This document shows, piece by piece, positions 27,118 through 35,389 of a stretch of 64,000 bases of DNA. The notes below the pieces were generated by a model. The model saw nothing but the letters and a program-made list of their open reading frames with translations, was not told the origin of the DNA and did no database searches. Position numbers and translations under genes: made by a program. The number at the start of each line of letters is the position of its first letter. The stretch's first letter is position 1. The DNA lies in NCBI GenBank assembly GCA_014378465.1, contig JACMNQ010000010.1:1-64000 (forward strand), in the 5' to 3' direction. This DNA comes from Oligoflexia bacterium (GTDB taxonomy: Bacteria > Bdellovibrionota > UBA1018).

Positions 27118-27527
27118 TAACGATTACCCCCGCCTTCAGAAATCGCGTACTTGAGCATGCCGAGCTTCTTCTTGATCATTTCAGTCGAAGCATCATAAAG
27201 GAGCTGATTTTCGGCGAGTTTCGCCATTTCACTGGAGCGATCCACGGTGTTGCCATCCAGGGACTCGACGCCGTTCGGATCGTCATAGATGTCAGGATTC
27301 ACGGGATCGGTCATCTTGTGCACGATGTGATGGGCATTGTCCCCTTCCATCGGGAGCTTGCCATCGACCGCGAGAGCCTCGCGAAGTGCACCTTCGAATT
27401 CGACGGCCTTGGCCTTGTAGCCCGGGGTGTCCGCATTGGCGATGTTGGAACTGATCACGCCCTGATTGGTCAGGCGAAGATTCAGTGAAGTGTTCAGTGC
27501 GCCGATGATGGGATCAAAACCACTCAT
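27117..27527 (-). CDS. flgB: FlgB, proximal rod protein
   Basis: This 136-aa protein begins MSGFDPIIGALNTSLNLRL and carries the rod motif GVISSNIANADTPGYKAKAV, then a C-terminal helix (LAENQLLYDASTEMIKKKL). The track ORF starts 15 codons earlier (GTG/TTG-type start). The ATG at 27527, preceded by GGGGGAAT, gives the normal FlgB N-terminus. It heads the flgB-flgC-fliE-fliF block and follows a 300-bp spacer with a large inverted repeat and a weak sigma-54-like element. Confidence 0.94.
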   Translation of the reverse strand: MSGFDPIIGALNTSLNLRLTNQGVISSNIANADTPGYKAKAVEFEGALREALAVDGKLPMEGDNAHHIVHKMTDPVNPDIYDDPNGVESLDGNTVDRSSEMAKLAENQLLYDASTEMIKKKLGMLKYAISEGGGNR

Positions 27528-27716
27528 ATCATTCCCCCGCTTTCGCTCACGACCCGAGCCGCGCGCCCACACCAGAGTTCAAGGAATATGCCGCTCTGCC
27601 GATGAGTCCCGCGCGACTGTTTTCTCAAACTGCACTTCTCCACTTTTCCGCCCTTTTCCTTCGTCTTATGAGCGGTTTTCCGCTCGTCTGTCAATTCTAC
27701 TCTCAAATTTTCAGCT

Positions 27717-27753
27717 CAGCAAATTCGGCTCGGTCAAAACCGGCACTCGGTCA
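27717..27753 (-). promoter_or_regulatory. Weak sigma-54-like element and CTCGGTCA direct repeats before flgB
   Basis: On the minus strand CCGAGCCGAATTTGCT has a good -12 half (TTTGCT) but a poor -24 half (CG instead of GG). Two exact CTCGGTCA copies lie at 27729 and 27746, 17 bases apart. The element would start transcription about 180 bases before flgB. The evidence is weak; it is listed because no better promoter was found for this large operon. Confidence 0.25.
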
Positions 27754-27756
27754 CAA

Positions 27757-27817
27757 TGATCAGGCAGAAACTTCCGCTCCAGAGGATTACGGGAAGTTTC
27801 TGCCGACCTTCTGATCA
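27757..27817. repeat. Large two-tier inverted repeat upstream of flgB
   Basis: GGCAGAAACTTCC (27763-27775) and its exact reverse complement (27792-27804) form a 13-bp stem around a 16-base loop. Outside them, TGATCAG (27757) and CTGATCA (27811) also pair. It lies between the stop of the sigma-54 activator gene and flgB. It could fold as a terminator-like hairpin, although no T run follows, or act as a double enhancer site, since a near-identical 13-mer lies before the TPR operon. Confidence 0.8.
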
Positions 27818-27828
27818 AGAACCGGAAC

Positions 27829-28824
27829 TCAGACGTTGATGCCGTCGCGACGGTAGTCCGCGAGCTTGTTTCTGAGAGTGCGGATGGAAATCCCAAGCGC
27901 TTTGGCGGTATGGGTACGATTGCCGGAGTGATAGGTCAAGGCGGTCAGGATCACGCTCTTCTCGATGTCATTGAGAGTGTTGCCTGGCGCCCAGCCGGTG
28001 GAATCGAGCTTGGCCGCGGAATCGCCCGCAAGAATGTCGAAACTTGCGGCCGCGCCGCCCAGCTTTGCACTATGGCGACGCTCAATGTAGATGTCCTTTC
28101 CACAGACGAGGCCGTCGTGGGCGGTGATGATCGCACGTTCGATCACGTTTTCGAGTTCACGGATGTTGCCGGGCCAGGTGTGCATTTCAAGAATCTGAAG
28201 AGCTTCCGGAGTCATGCCGGAAAGAGTCTTGCCGTTATTTTCCGCGTACGAGTTCATGAAGTGCTCGGCGACGAGCTTCACGTCGCCCAGGCGTTCACGA
28301 AGTGGAGGCATGTTCAGATTGACCACGTTGAGGCGATAGAACAGGTCTTCTCTGAAAGTTCCGTCCTTCACGCAGTCAGACAGATTGCGGTTCGTGGTGG
28401 CAATGATGCGGACATCGACCGGGATCGGCTTGCGGCCACCGATGCGATCAACTTCGCCTTCCTGAATCACGCGCAGGAGTTTGGCCTGGAGGCGGATGTC
28501 CATTTCGGAAACTTCATCCAGAAGCAGGGTTCCGCCGTTCGCGAATTCGAACTTGCCGGCTTTGCTGCTGACCGCGCCGGTGAAAGCGCCTCGTTCGTAA
28601 CCGAAGAGTTCGGATTCCAGGAGATTCTCCGGAATGGCCGCGCAGTTGATGGCCACAAAAGGCTTGCCGGAACGATTGCTGCTGTTGTGAACGAGGCTCG
28701 CCATGAGCTCTTTTCCAGTGCCGCTTTCTCCCTGAATCAGAACAGTGGCCTTGCTCGCAGCCACGGTTTTCGCCAATTGAACCAATTCCTGCATTCTACG
28801 ATCCGACGTAATCATCTCACTCAT
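27829..28824 (-). CDS. Receiver-less sigma-54 activator (FlrC/FlgR-like)
   Basis: This 331-aa protein consists only of an AAA+ domain (about residues 1-235) and a C-terminal Fis-type helix-turn-helix (about 285-327, [20 protein letters not shown]). Walker A is GESGTGKE, the sigma-54 contact loop is GAFTGA, Walker B is [11 protein letters not shown], and the arginine-finger region is [11 protein letters not shown]. No receiver or GAF domain precedes it, unlike FlrC, NtrC or FlgR, which carry N-terminal regulatory domains. Position at the head of the flagellar cluster suggests that it activates flagellar promoters. It overlaps the TPR gene by 4 bp and shares its sigma-54 promoter, so it may be autoregulated. 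Confidence 0.88.
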   Translation of the reverse strand: MSEMITSDRRMQELVQLAKTVAASKATVLIQGESGTGKELMASLVHNSSNRSGKPFVAINCAAIPENLLESELFGYERGAFTGAVSSKAGKFEFANGGTLLLDEVSEMDIRLQAKLLRVIQEGEVDRIGGRKPIPVDVRIIATTNRNLSDCVKDGTFREDLFYRLNVVNLNMPPLRERLGDVKLVAEHFMNSYAENNGKTLSGMTPEALQILEMHTWPGNIRELENVIERAIITAHDGLVCGKDIYIERRHSAKLGGAAASFDILAGDSAAKLDSTGWAPGNTLNDIEKSVILTALTYHSGNRTHTAKALGISIRTLRNKLADYRRDGINV

Positions 28825-31790
28825 TTGCTACCGCCCTCCTTGGCAGTTTTAGAACCCGACTGACCCGCTCCCGCCAACGTTCTATTGGCGAGTTTCTTCC
28901 AAAAATCATCAACCTTGCTTTCGGCCAGCCTTTTCAGAATGACCTGAATCTCTTTCTTCTCTGCCCGATCCGGACCCGATTTTCCCAGAGTTCTTGCGTA
29001 TTCGTACAGAGCCTGGTTGCCGCCCAGGCCCGAATCAATCGCTTTTCCATAAGCATCCGCGGCTTCGCCCCAGTGCCCCTGCTTCGAGAGCAGTTCGCCT
29101 TCGGACATCAGCAGCTCTTCTGGAGCGGCCACTGATGAAACTCCCAGATGCGCTGCCGTGTCCGCTGCCGAATTCCGAAGCTCCGCGGTGAGCCTGATTT
29201 TCTGCAGTCTGCGCAGACCTTCGACCGCGAGTCCGATTTCGCCAGCCTGAGCCTGCAGGGTCGTGACCCAACTTTCAATTCTGGCCTTCTCCCCCTTCAA
29301 CGCCGAAGCGGGAAGAAGAAATTGTGCCTTTGCCGCATGACTGAGCGCTGAAGCGGCCGAACCGGTTCCCGCTGCCTTCATGTCCAGCAGTCCCAAAATG
29401 ATTTCACGCTCGTAGGAAAAAGGCGACTCCGCAATCACGTCCGCCATGCATTCTCTGATTTTCTGTTCGACCTTCACACCAGATCGCATCCAGAGTGCTT
29501 TGCCTTCGGTGAATCGTTCTTCAGATTTCTTCAAGCGAAGATCGAGATCCTGATTGTGCTCCGAAGCCAGGCCGCGTTCACTGCCCATCTGTTTCTGGTG
29601 ATCCTTGAATTCGTCGGAAATTTTCTGAGCCACGCTTCCAAGGCCGAGATCACTGGCGGCCTGAGAGAGCTTGAGGAGGTAATCCGGGGACAGGGATGCT
29701 TCCGTGCCGGCTTCCGGAACGCCGATGAGTTTCGGAATGGATCTTGCCTTCTGGTCGTAGAAACTGAGCGCTTCGTACTTCTTGCCCTGATCCAGCAGAG
29801 ACATCAGCGTGTTTCTGAAAAGATGCCGCAGGATCTGACCGATGGTTTCGCGGGCCGAAGCGTTGGAAGCTTTTTCGAATTCCTGAATTGCGACATCGAC
29901 TGCATTGAGCGAATCCCCGAACGCGATCAGTGTTCTGATACGGCTGAGCGCACGGAAGTCGTTATAGTGCTTCGTATCGACTTCCTCCTTGGGATCAAAT
30001 TTTTCCGCTTCCTCGGTGAAAAAGCTCTTTGCAGTTCCGAGATCAAAACCACCGTGATCCGCACACTGTGCCAGACGTGCCCGTGCGAGCGTCGCTCCCG
30101 GACTGAACGGAAAGCCGTTGATCGTCTGATAGAACCACTTGCGAGATTCAAGGGCGGCCTGAGCGCCCTCTCTTCTGCCCGTGATTTCGGCCAACCTCAG
30201 AGTCGCTCTCCAGCCAGCGGGATTCCCCGCGTAGTCCTTCAGAAACTCCGTGAAAGCCGTCTCGGCCCGATCGTTCTGTCCGAGCCAGTAGAGGGCTTCA
30301 GCACGATTCAGGTGAATCGACGGAAACTTCCTGGCTTCTCCCCTGAATCCCGCCATCGCCTGGTAATAGGAGGCAAGTGCGCGGTCGTACTGGGAGCGAC
30401 TCATGAAGATGTCACCCAGCCGCAGGGCGCCTTCGGCTTTGTAGCGGGCTTCCGGAGCGTTGGCGGCGATCCACTGGTATTCCTTCGCCGCGCGGTCACC
30501 CTGCTTGAGCGCGTACAGTTCTTCAGCTGCCGCCATGTGAAAGACCCAGTTCAGGCGATGAGTCGGATACCGATTCATCAGCCAGAGGTAACTTTCGAGG
30601 GTCGCGAGGTGGGAACCTTCAAGACGCTTCTGGTTCGCGAGGTAGAGAGCGGAATGCAGAGAAATCGCGGAACCCGAATACTGGGTTTTGATTTCTTCCA
30701 GCATCTGGAGTCCGGCGTCCCTGAACGACTTCTCGGTGGTTCCAAGCTTCAGGAGACTGTTCGCTCTCAGAAATTTCATTTCTTTCTGGTAGGCCGACTT
30801 TGGCTGCTCAGCCGTGAAGAAGTCGAGCGTCTTCAGCACGAGTGCGAATTTGCCCTTGCGATAGAGATCCAGCGCCAGACGAACGAAACGCGCTTCTTCG
30901 GCCCGGCTGGTGGCTCGAGCGAAGTTTTCCGTGTCCGCGGACTCTTCGGAATCAGCCCCCTCGACTTCGGCCGCTTTCTCCGTCGGCGGTTCATAATAGG
31001 AGTAGTTGGCATCGGGAGTCGTGGCTGCAAACCATTTGTCAAAATCAAACGCTTCATGAAGCGGGTTGAAAGCAAGAAAGATATCCTTGTCTTCGCTCAG
31101 GGGCTGTTCACAGAACTTCTGGATGTTCAGCGCATCAGCCTTGGCTTTTTCGCTGGCGATCTTGCGGTCCGTGCGACGCTTGATCTGATCTCCCTGATCT
31201 TTCTGATGGGCGGCTGTCAATTCATGCTTGCGGAGTTCGCGCAGCTCAGAGACGGTCGGACCCGCTTTGGGCCAGAAGTCGACGATGAAGCGCGCTGGAG
31301 ATTTCTCCCGGTACTCAAAGCGCTCCATCCTGGGATGGGCCGGGGCCTGATCCCCTTTGGGGAACTTCCACTTTCCGACCACCTTCAGGCCCGCACCGGA
31401 TTCCTGGAATCGCACTTCAGCCAGACGAGCATCCTTCAGGGTGGGCAGAATCTGGGAAAGCCAGGCTGACTCCTGGCCAATCGGAGCACCCAGGTCCGCG
31501 AGGCTGGAGCCTTTGAGAAACAGTTCGAAACCGTCGCCAGTCTCCTTCCACTGAGAATCGACTCCCAGATCGACCGCGAGGACAAGACGGCTATGAGTCT
31601 TGAAAGTGAGGAGCTGGATGGACTGTGTGGAATTTTCAGCCGCGTGAGCCCGAGGAGTGTCAGAAAGGGTCCCCAAAAGGACACCGGCGGCAGTTCCGAA
31701 AGCCACAGGGCCGGCAACGGACAATGACTGTCCAGCGAGTGCCGTCACCGAGACCGCTACGAGAATGATGGAATCTGACTTAAGTTTCAA
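28821..31790 (-). CDS. Secreted TPR-repeat protein with AMIN-like N-terminal domain
   Basis: This 989-aa protein has an N-terminal signal sequence (about 1-50, ending near PRAHAAEN). A beta-rich AMIN-like region follows (about 55-180, [39 protein letters not shown]). The rest is mostly TPR-type helical repeats (for example [77 protein letters not shown]). I do not recognise a named family. A periplasmic scaffold that senses or assembles an envelope machine is a reasonable inference. It is first in the operon, under a consensus sigma-54 promoter, and is translationally coupled to a sigma-54 activator. That suggests a link between flagellar assembly state and gene control, but this is not shown. 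Confidence 0.8.
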   Translation of the reverse strand: MKLKSDSIILVAVSVTALAGQSLSVAGPVAFGTAAGVLLGTLSDTPRAHAAENSTQSIQLLTFKTHSRLVLAVDLGVDSQWKETGDGFELFLKGSSLADLGAPIGQESAWLSQILPTLKDARLAEVRFQESGAGLKVVGKWKFPKGDQAPAHPRMERFEYREKSPARFIVDFWPKAGPTVSELRELRKHELTAAHQKDQGDQIKRRTDRKIASEKAKADALNIQKFCEQPLSEDKDIFLAFNPLHEAFDFDKWFAATTPDANYSYYEPPTEKAAEVEGADSEESADTENFARATSRAEEARFVRLALDLYRKGKFALVLKTLDFFTAEQPKSAYQKEMKFLRANSLLKLGTTEKSFRDAGLQMLEEIKTQYSGSAISLHSALYLANQKRLEGSHLATLESYLWLMNRYPTHRLNWVFHMAAAEELYALKQGDRAAKEYQWIAANAPEARYKAEGALRLGDIFMSRSQYDRALASYYQAMAGFRGEARKFPSIHLNRAEALYWLGQNDRAETAFTEFLKDYAGNPAGWRATLRLAEITGRREGAQAALESRKWFYQTINGFPFSPGATLARARLAQCADHGGFDLGTAKSFFTEEAEKFDPKEEVDTKHYNDFRALSRIRTLIAFGDSLNAVDVAIQEFEKASNASARETIGQILRHLFRNTLMSLLDQGKKYEALSFYDQKARSIPKLIGVPEAGTEASLSPDYLLKLSQAASDLGLGSVAQKISDEFKDHQKQMGSERGLASEHNQDLDLRLKKSEERFTEGKALWMRSGVKVEQKIRECMADVIAESPFSYEREIILGLLDMKAAGTGSAASALSHAAKAQFLLPASALKGEKARIESWVTTLQAQAGEIGLAVEGLRRLQKIRLTAELRNSAADTAAHLGVSSVAAPEELLMSEGELLSKQGHWGEAADAYGKAIDSGLGGNQALYEYARTLGKSGPDRAEKKEIQVILKRLAESKVDDFWKKLANRTLAGAGQSGSKTAKEGGSK

Positions 31791-31874
31791 ATGAGCATCC
31801 TGCTCTACACGGTTCGATCAGTTCACTTTGCCTTGCTCCCGTCCTCATGACGAGGGCTCGACGCTACAAGACAA

Positions 31875-31890
31875 AGCAAGTGCAGTGCCA
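31875..31890 (-). promoter_or_regulatory. Consensus sigma-54 promoter of the TPR/activator operon
   Basis: The minus strand reads TGGCACTGCACTTGCT, which contains all core sigma-54 bases (TGGCAC-N5-TTGCT) with correct spacing. The predicted start site is about 31864, giving a leader of about 75 bases before the TPR gene at 31790. GGCAGAA-type motifs lie 60-130 bp upstream, where enhancer sites are expected. Confidence 0.85.
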
Positions 31891-31947
31891 AACGCACGAT
31901 TTAATTTTCGAGGGCTGGGAATTCCCGCCAGGAGCGTCGTTTCAACC

Positions 31948-32018
31948 GGCAGAAGTTTCCGATGATGTTCATCTTTTACCTACTACTCGGTGAATGCCGC
32001 CCTCCACATTTCTGCCGA
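31948..32018. promoter_or_regulatory. Candidate enhancer (UAS) sites upstream of the sigma-54 promoter
   Basis: GGCAGAAGTTTCC (31948-31960) and an inverted TTTCTGCCGA (32009-32018) flank a 48-base spacer. The first nearly equals the 13-mer of the flgB-upstream palindrome (GGCAGAAACTTCC). Their distance from the promoter suits an activator binding site. Confidence 0.45.
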
Positions 32019-32188
32019 TCCCGAAATCACCGTGGGCAAAAGAAACCTACAACTTTTTGACCCACCGTCAGGAAGACTACGGTTTCCGCCCGTTGTTTGA
32101 CGATCTCGAGCTCGATTCGACTTCTCAACGGGAGCTTTTTATTTTGTCCCCAATTCAATGAGGCTGAGCTACATTCAGAGGCATCACC

Positions 32189-32806
32189 ATGATCAGAACC
32201 GGATTCTCTCACTCTTCACTGCGTTTTCTGCCTCGCCTTGCTCTGGCGCTTCTGAGCGTGAGCTCTCTGACCCAATTGACCGCCTGTGGTCTGTTGGTCG
32301 GAAACATCAAGCCTGTCGACGAGAAGAACAAAGACTACCGGGTCATGGATCTTGCCAAGGCCAATCCGGACTGGAAGCGCCTTGAGCCGGTCGTGTCTGC
32401 CAATCCCGATGAGCAGAGCGATGTGAAAAAGAACAAGGAAGCCTTCGCGGCCGAGACTTCCGACGTTTCATTCCAATCCGAAAAGACCGCCTCAATCATC
32501 TCGATGAATACGGCATGCCGTGAACGCCGGGCGGACGATAGCAATCTGAAGGCGATTTCCAACCAGCTTCTGCTTGGCATTGCTGACGTCACTCAGCGGG
32601 ATGAGAAGCAGATCCAGATTCAGGGAGTTCCCGCACTGGAGACGACCATTCGCGGCAAGCTCAATGGTGAGCCGATGGCTCTGAAGACGCTGGTCGTCCA
32701 TCAGGACATCTGTGTCTACGACCTGATGTATATTGCCCGGCCAGAGCATTTCGACGCACAAGTGGCCGACTTCGACCGCTTTGCCTCTTCACTGCGACTC
32801 AAGTGA
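32189..32806 (+). CDS. Hypothetical lipoprotein
   Basis: This 205-aa protein has a lipoprotein signal peptide (RFLPRLALALLSVSSLTQ, lipobox LTAC near residue 33). The mature part is soluble, with KNKDYRVMDLAKANPDW and later AYRSD-like alpha/beta segments; it ends VADFDRFASSLRLK. I do not recognise the family. The closing pattern (a short domain ending F-x-x-F-x-x-S-L) resembles small periplasmic proteins that accompany Mla-type transporters, but that is weak. It is 110 bp upstream of mlaE on the same strand and may be co-transcribed. Confidence 0.7.
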   Translation: MIRTGFSHSSLRFLPRLALALLSVSSLTQLTACGLLVGNIKPVDEKNKDYRVMDLAKANPDWKRLEPVVSANPDEQSDVKKNKEAFAAETSDVSFQSEKTASIISMNTACRERRADDSNLKAISNQLLLGIADVTQRDEKQIQIQGVPALETTIRGKLNGEPMALKTLVVHQDICVYDLMYIARPEHFDAQVADFDRFASSLRLK

Positions 32807-32916
32807 ACTCAATCTTCTCGAATTGTCCTGCTTGCGTGCAGTTTTTGCACTGTGGCCGGCATGCGTTCGGATAATCCTCGCCCATTCGAGCCCACTTGAG
32901 TTAAATTGAAGGAAAT

Positions 32917-33696
32917 ATGAGCCAGGCACCCGCTACCAATTTTTCACTCATCCGGTTCCTCGGGGGTTTCGGCCTGCTTTGTGGGCAGATCTTTCGCGAA
33001 GCGATCCGCCCTCCCTACTACTTTGGCCTGATTCTCGAACAGATCTACGCAATCGGCGTTGAGTCCTTCATTCTCGTTGCAGTCACTGGACTGGCCACTG
33101 GATCAGTCATGGCCCTTCAGTTTGGCTTCGGTCTCGCCAAATTCGGCGGCACCCTTTATGTCCCCCGCATCGCCGCACTGGCCATCCTGCGTGAAATGGG
33201 GCCCGTTTTCACCAGTCTGCTGGTTGCAGGACGAATCGGCTCAGGGATCGCTTCTGAAGTTGCCTCAATGAAAGTCACTCAGCAGATCGACGCAATCCGC
33301 GCGCTGGGCACCAGTCCCGTGAAGAGAATCGTCATCCCCCGCCTGATCGCCGCCATGATCGCGCTCCCCATTCTGACTCTCTTCGCCGATTACATCGGCC
33401 TTTTCGGAGCGATGCTGACTTCGAAGGCTGAACTCGGGATCAGCCATGACTACTTCATCGCGAAGGTCATCGAAACCTTGCGCATGTATGACCTCTGGAC
33501 CGGCATGGCCAAGACTTCGGTCTTCGCTTTCTTCATTTCGATCACAGCCTGCTGGAAAGGCCTCAATACCGAAGGCGGAACTCGCGGCGTGGGCAATACC
33601 ACCACCTGGGTTGTGGTCACTTCGAGCATCTTCATCATGATCAGTGATTTTTTTCTCACCAAACTCTTCATTCTCACGGTGTATCCCAAAGTATGA
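32917..33696 (+). CDS. mlaE: MlaE-family lipid ABC transporter permease
   Basis: This 259-aa permease has five to six hydrophobic helices and the conserved MlaE core (YAIGVESFILVAVTGLATGS, then AALAILREMGPVFTSLLVAG, GRIGSGIASEVASMKVTQQI and DAIRALGTSPVKRIVIPRLI). It moves phospholipids between inner and outer membranes with MlaF (ATPase) and MlaD (MCE). The start follows AAGGAA. It overlaps mlaF by 4 bp, giving the order E-F-D. A GATAAT hexamer at 32870 could be its -10 box, but no good -35 accompanies it. Confidence 0.93.
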   Translation: MSQAPATNFSLIRFLGGFGLLCGQIFREAIRPPYYFGLILEQIYAIGVESFILVAVTGLATGSVMALQFGFGLAKFGGTLYVPRIAALAILREMGPVFTSLLVAGRIGSGIASEVASMKVTQQIDAIRALGTSPVKRIVIPRLIAAMIALPILTLFADYIGLFGAMLTSKAELGISHDYFIAKVIETLRMYDLWTGMAKTSVFAFFISITACWKGLNTEGGTRGVGNTTTWVVVTSSIFIMISDFFLTKLFILTVYPKV

Positions 33697-34487
33697 AAGC
33701 CACCTCCGCTTCATCAGCCGCATCAGCCCCGTCTTCGAAGTCGGACTCGCAGGTCGCTCTCGAACTGAAGGACATTCACAAGGCTTTCGGTGAAAAGATC
33801 GTTCACGAAGGTGTGAGCTTTCAACTGAAAAAAGGCGAGATTCTTTCGCTTTTTGGCGGCTCCGGCACCGGCAAGAGCGTGGTGCTCAGATCCATCATTG
33901 GACTCGAGAAGCCTGACAGCGGCGAGATTCTGTTCGAAGGCAAGGACCTGACGAAGCTGACCGAGCGGGAAATGGTTTCGTTCCGCACCAAGATCGCCTA
34001 TGTCTTTCAGGGCGGGGCGCTTTTCGATTCCCTGACGGTGGAGGAAAACCTCTCTTACCCGCTCAAGGAGCACACGAGACTCAAGCCGGCCGAGATCAGA
34101 AAGAAAGTCGACGAGATGCTGGAACTGATCGACATGAAGGACAGCAATGACCTTCTGCCGGATGCACTTTCAGGCGGCATGCAGAAGCGCGCGGGCCTCG
34201 CACGCGCCATCATTCTTGAACCCGCGGTCATCCTCTTCGACGAGCCTACGGCGGGTCTGGACCCGGTCAACACTCACCGGCTTCTCGACAACATCAAACG
34301 TCTGAAGGAAAAAGGCATCACGGGCATTTTCGTCACCCACGACATCCCCGCAGCTTTCGAAATTTCGGACCGCATCGCGATCCTCGTCAAAGGCAAGATT
34401 CACGTCATTGACACGGTAGAAAACATCAAAGCATCTCAGGACCCACTCGTGCAGTCCTTTGTCAGTGGAGCAATGAACAACTCATGA
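33693..34487 (+). CDS. mlaF: MlaF-family lipid ABC transporter ATPase
   Basis: This 264-aa ATPase has Walker A GGSGTGKSVVLRSI, Q-loop FQGGALFDSLTVEEN, signature LSGGMQKRAGLARAI, Walker B VILFDEPTAGLDPV and the switch His in VTHDIP. The FQGGALFDSLTV sequence is typical of the MlaF/TtgA2 subfamily. The first 20 residues are Ser/Ala rich and may be dispensable; a later start is possible. It overlaps both mlaE and mlaD by 4 bp. Confidence 0.94.
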   Translation: MKATSASSAASAPSSKSDSQVALELKDIHKAFGEKIVHEGVSFQLKKGEILSLFGGSGTGKSVVLRSIIGLEKPDSGEILFEGKDLTKLTEREMVSFRTKIAYVFQGGALFDSLTVEENLSYPLKEHTRLKPAEIRKKVDEMLELIDMKDSNDLLPDALSGGMQKRAGLARAIILEPAVILFDEPTAGLDPVNTHRLLDNIKRLKEKGITGIFVTHDIPAAFEISDRIAILVKGKIHVIDTVENIKASQDPLVQSFVSGAMNNS

Positions 34488-35293
34488 AGAAGAAAATGGA
34501 CAAGGATCTCAAAGTAGGAATCTTCGTCACCCTGGGCCTTGTCCTGGTGCTGGGTGCGCTTCTCACGCTGGGTGGAGCGAACAATGTCTTCACACGCCAG
34601 AACAACTACACGACTCACTTCAAATCCACGCAGGGCCTGATTGCCGGCGCTAAAGTGGTGCTTTCCGGTGTCCCGGTCGGAACCATCAAGGACGTGGATT
34701 ACGATGCCAAGGACAAGAACGTCAAAGTGACCTTCTCCGTGGCCCGCAAATACGCGCAGTATATGAAACAGGGAACGATCGTCGAGATCCTCACGCAGGG
34801 CGTGCTGGGTGACAAATTCATTTCCATCGACGCGACTCAGGCCGAGGGCGAAGAGATCGCGGATGGTTCCGAAGTTCCGACACGTGCTTCTGATGATCTG
34901 GCTCAGATCATCCCAAAAGCGGATCAGCTGATGACTTCCCTCAACAGCATCGCCGTCAACCTCGACAAAATTCTCAAGAATTTTGACAAGGGTGGACGCA
35001 GTGACACTTTCTTTCAAGGCATGACTACCACCGCAAAGAACATGGCTCAGGTCTCCGACAAGCTCAACCGACAGCTCGACGGCATGCAGTTGCCCAGGAT
35101 CTCCAAGGAGCTCAGCTCCATCATGGAAAAGGTCAACAATGGGACCGGCACTGTGGGAGCCCTGATCAATGATCCGAGCCTTTACAACGACTTCAGAGCC
35201 TTGGTCGGCGGCGCCAACCGAAACCGGATCATGCGCAATTTGGTTCGCAAAACCGTCAAAGATGGCGAAACTGCTGAAGAACCCAAAAAGTAG
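34484..35293 (+). CDS. mlaD: MlaD-family MCE substrate-binding protein
   Basis: This 269-aa protein is a single-pass, periplasmic MCE protein. It has a transmembrane helix at about residues 10-30 (KVGIFVTLGLVLVLGALLTL) and the MCE domain at about 38-118 (YTTHFKSTQGLIAGAKVVLS, GVPVGTIKDVDYD). A helical C-terminal region follows (120-269), ending in VNNGTGTVGALINDPSLYND, seen in long MCE proteins. No MlaC or MlaB gene follows; the next gene is unrelated. Confidence 0.92.
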   Translation: MKKKMDKDLKVGIFVTLGLVLVLGALLTLGGANNVFTRQNNYTTHFKSTQGLIAGAKVVLSGVPVGTIKDVDYDAKDKNVKVTFSVARKYAQYMKQGTIVEILTQGVLGDKFISIDATQAEGEEIADGSEVPTRASDDLAQIIPKADQLMTSLNSIAVNLDKILKNFDKGGRSDTFFQGMTTTAKNMAQVSDKLNRQLDGMQLPRISKELSSIMEKVNNGTGTVGALINDPSLYNDFRALVGGANRNRIMRNLVRKTVKDGETAEEPKK

Positions 35294-35310
35294 ACTAATT
35301 CAATCAACCA

Positions 35311-35339
35311 TTGACATGGGCTGTCAGATAGCATAAAAA
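35311..35339 (+). promoter_or_regulatory. Candidate sigma-70 promoter
   Basis: TTGACA (35311-35316) and TAAAAA (35334-35339) are separated by 17 bases, 51 bases before the phosphoesterase gene. The -35 is perfect and the -10 matches four of six positions. Confidence 0.55.
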
Positions 35340-35389
35340 GCCGCTTGAATGGAGGATCTACTCTCATCCATTCGGAAACCGAGTTTTTT

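Larger units (their letters stand above)
31791..32188. other. Divergent intergenic region, about 400 bp
   Basis: This spacer separates the leftward TPR/activator operon from the rightward lipoprotein gene. It holds the sigma-54 promoter and candidate enhancer motifs listed separately. I see no convincing ORF, tRNA or terminator in it. No clear -10/-35 pair was found for the lipoprotein. Confidence 0.6.

Noticed and set aside
29556-31469. 637-aa plus-strand ORF
   Set aside because: It is antisense to the 989-aa TPR gene, which has a signal peptide, repeats and a coupled neighbour.
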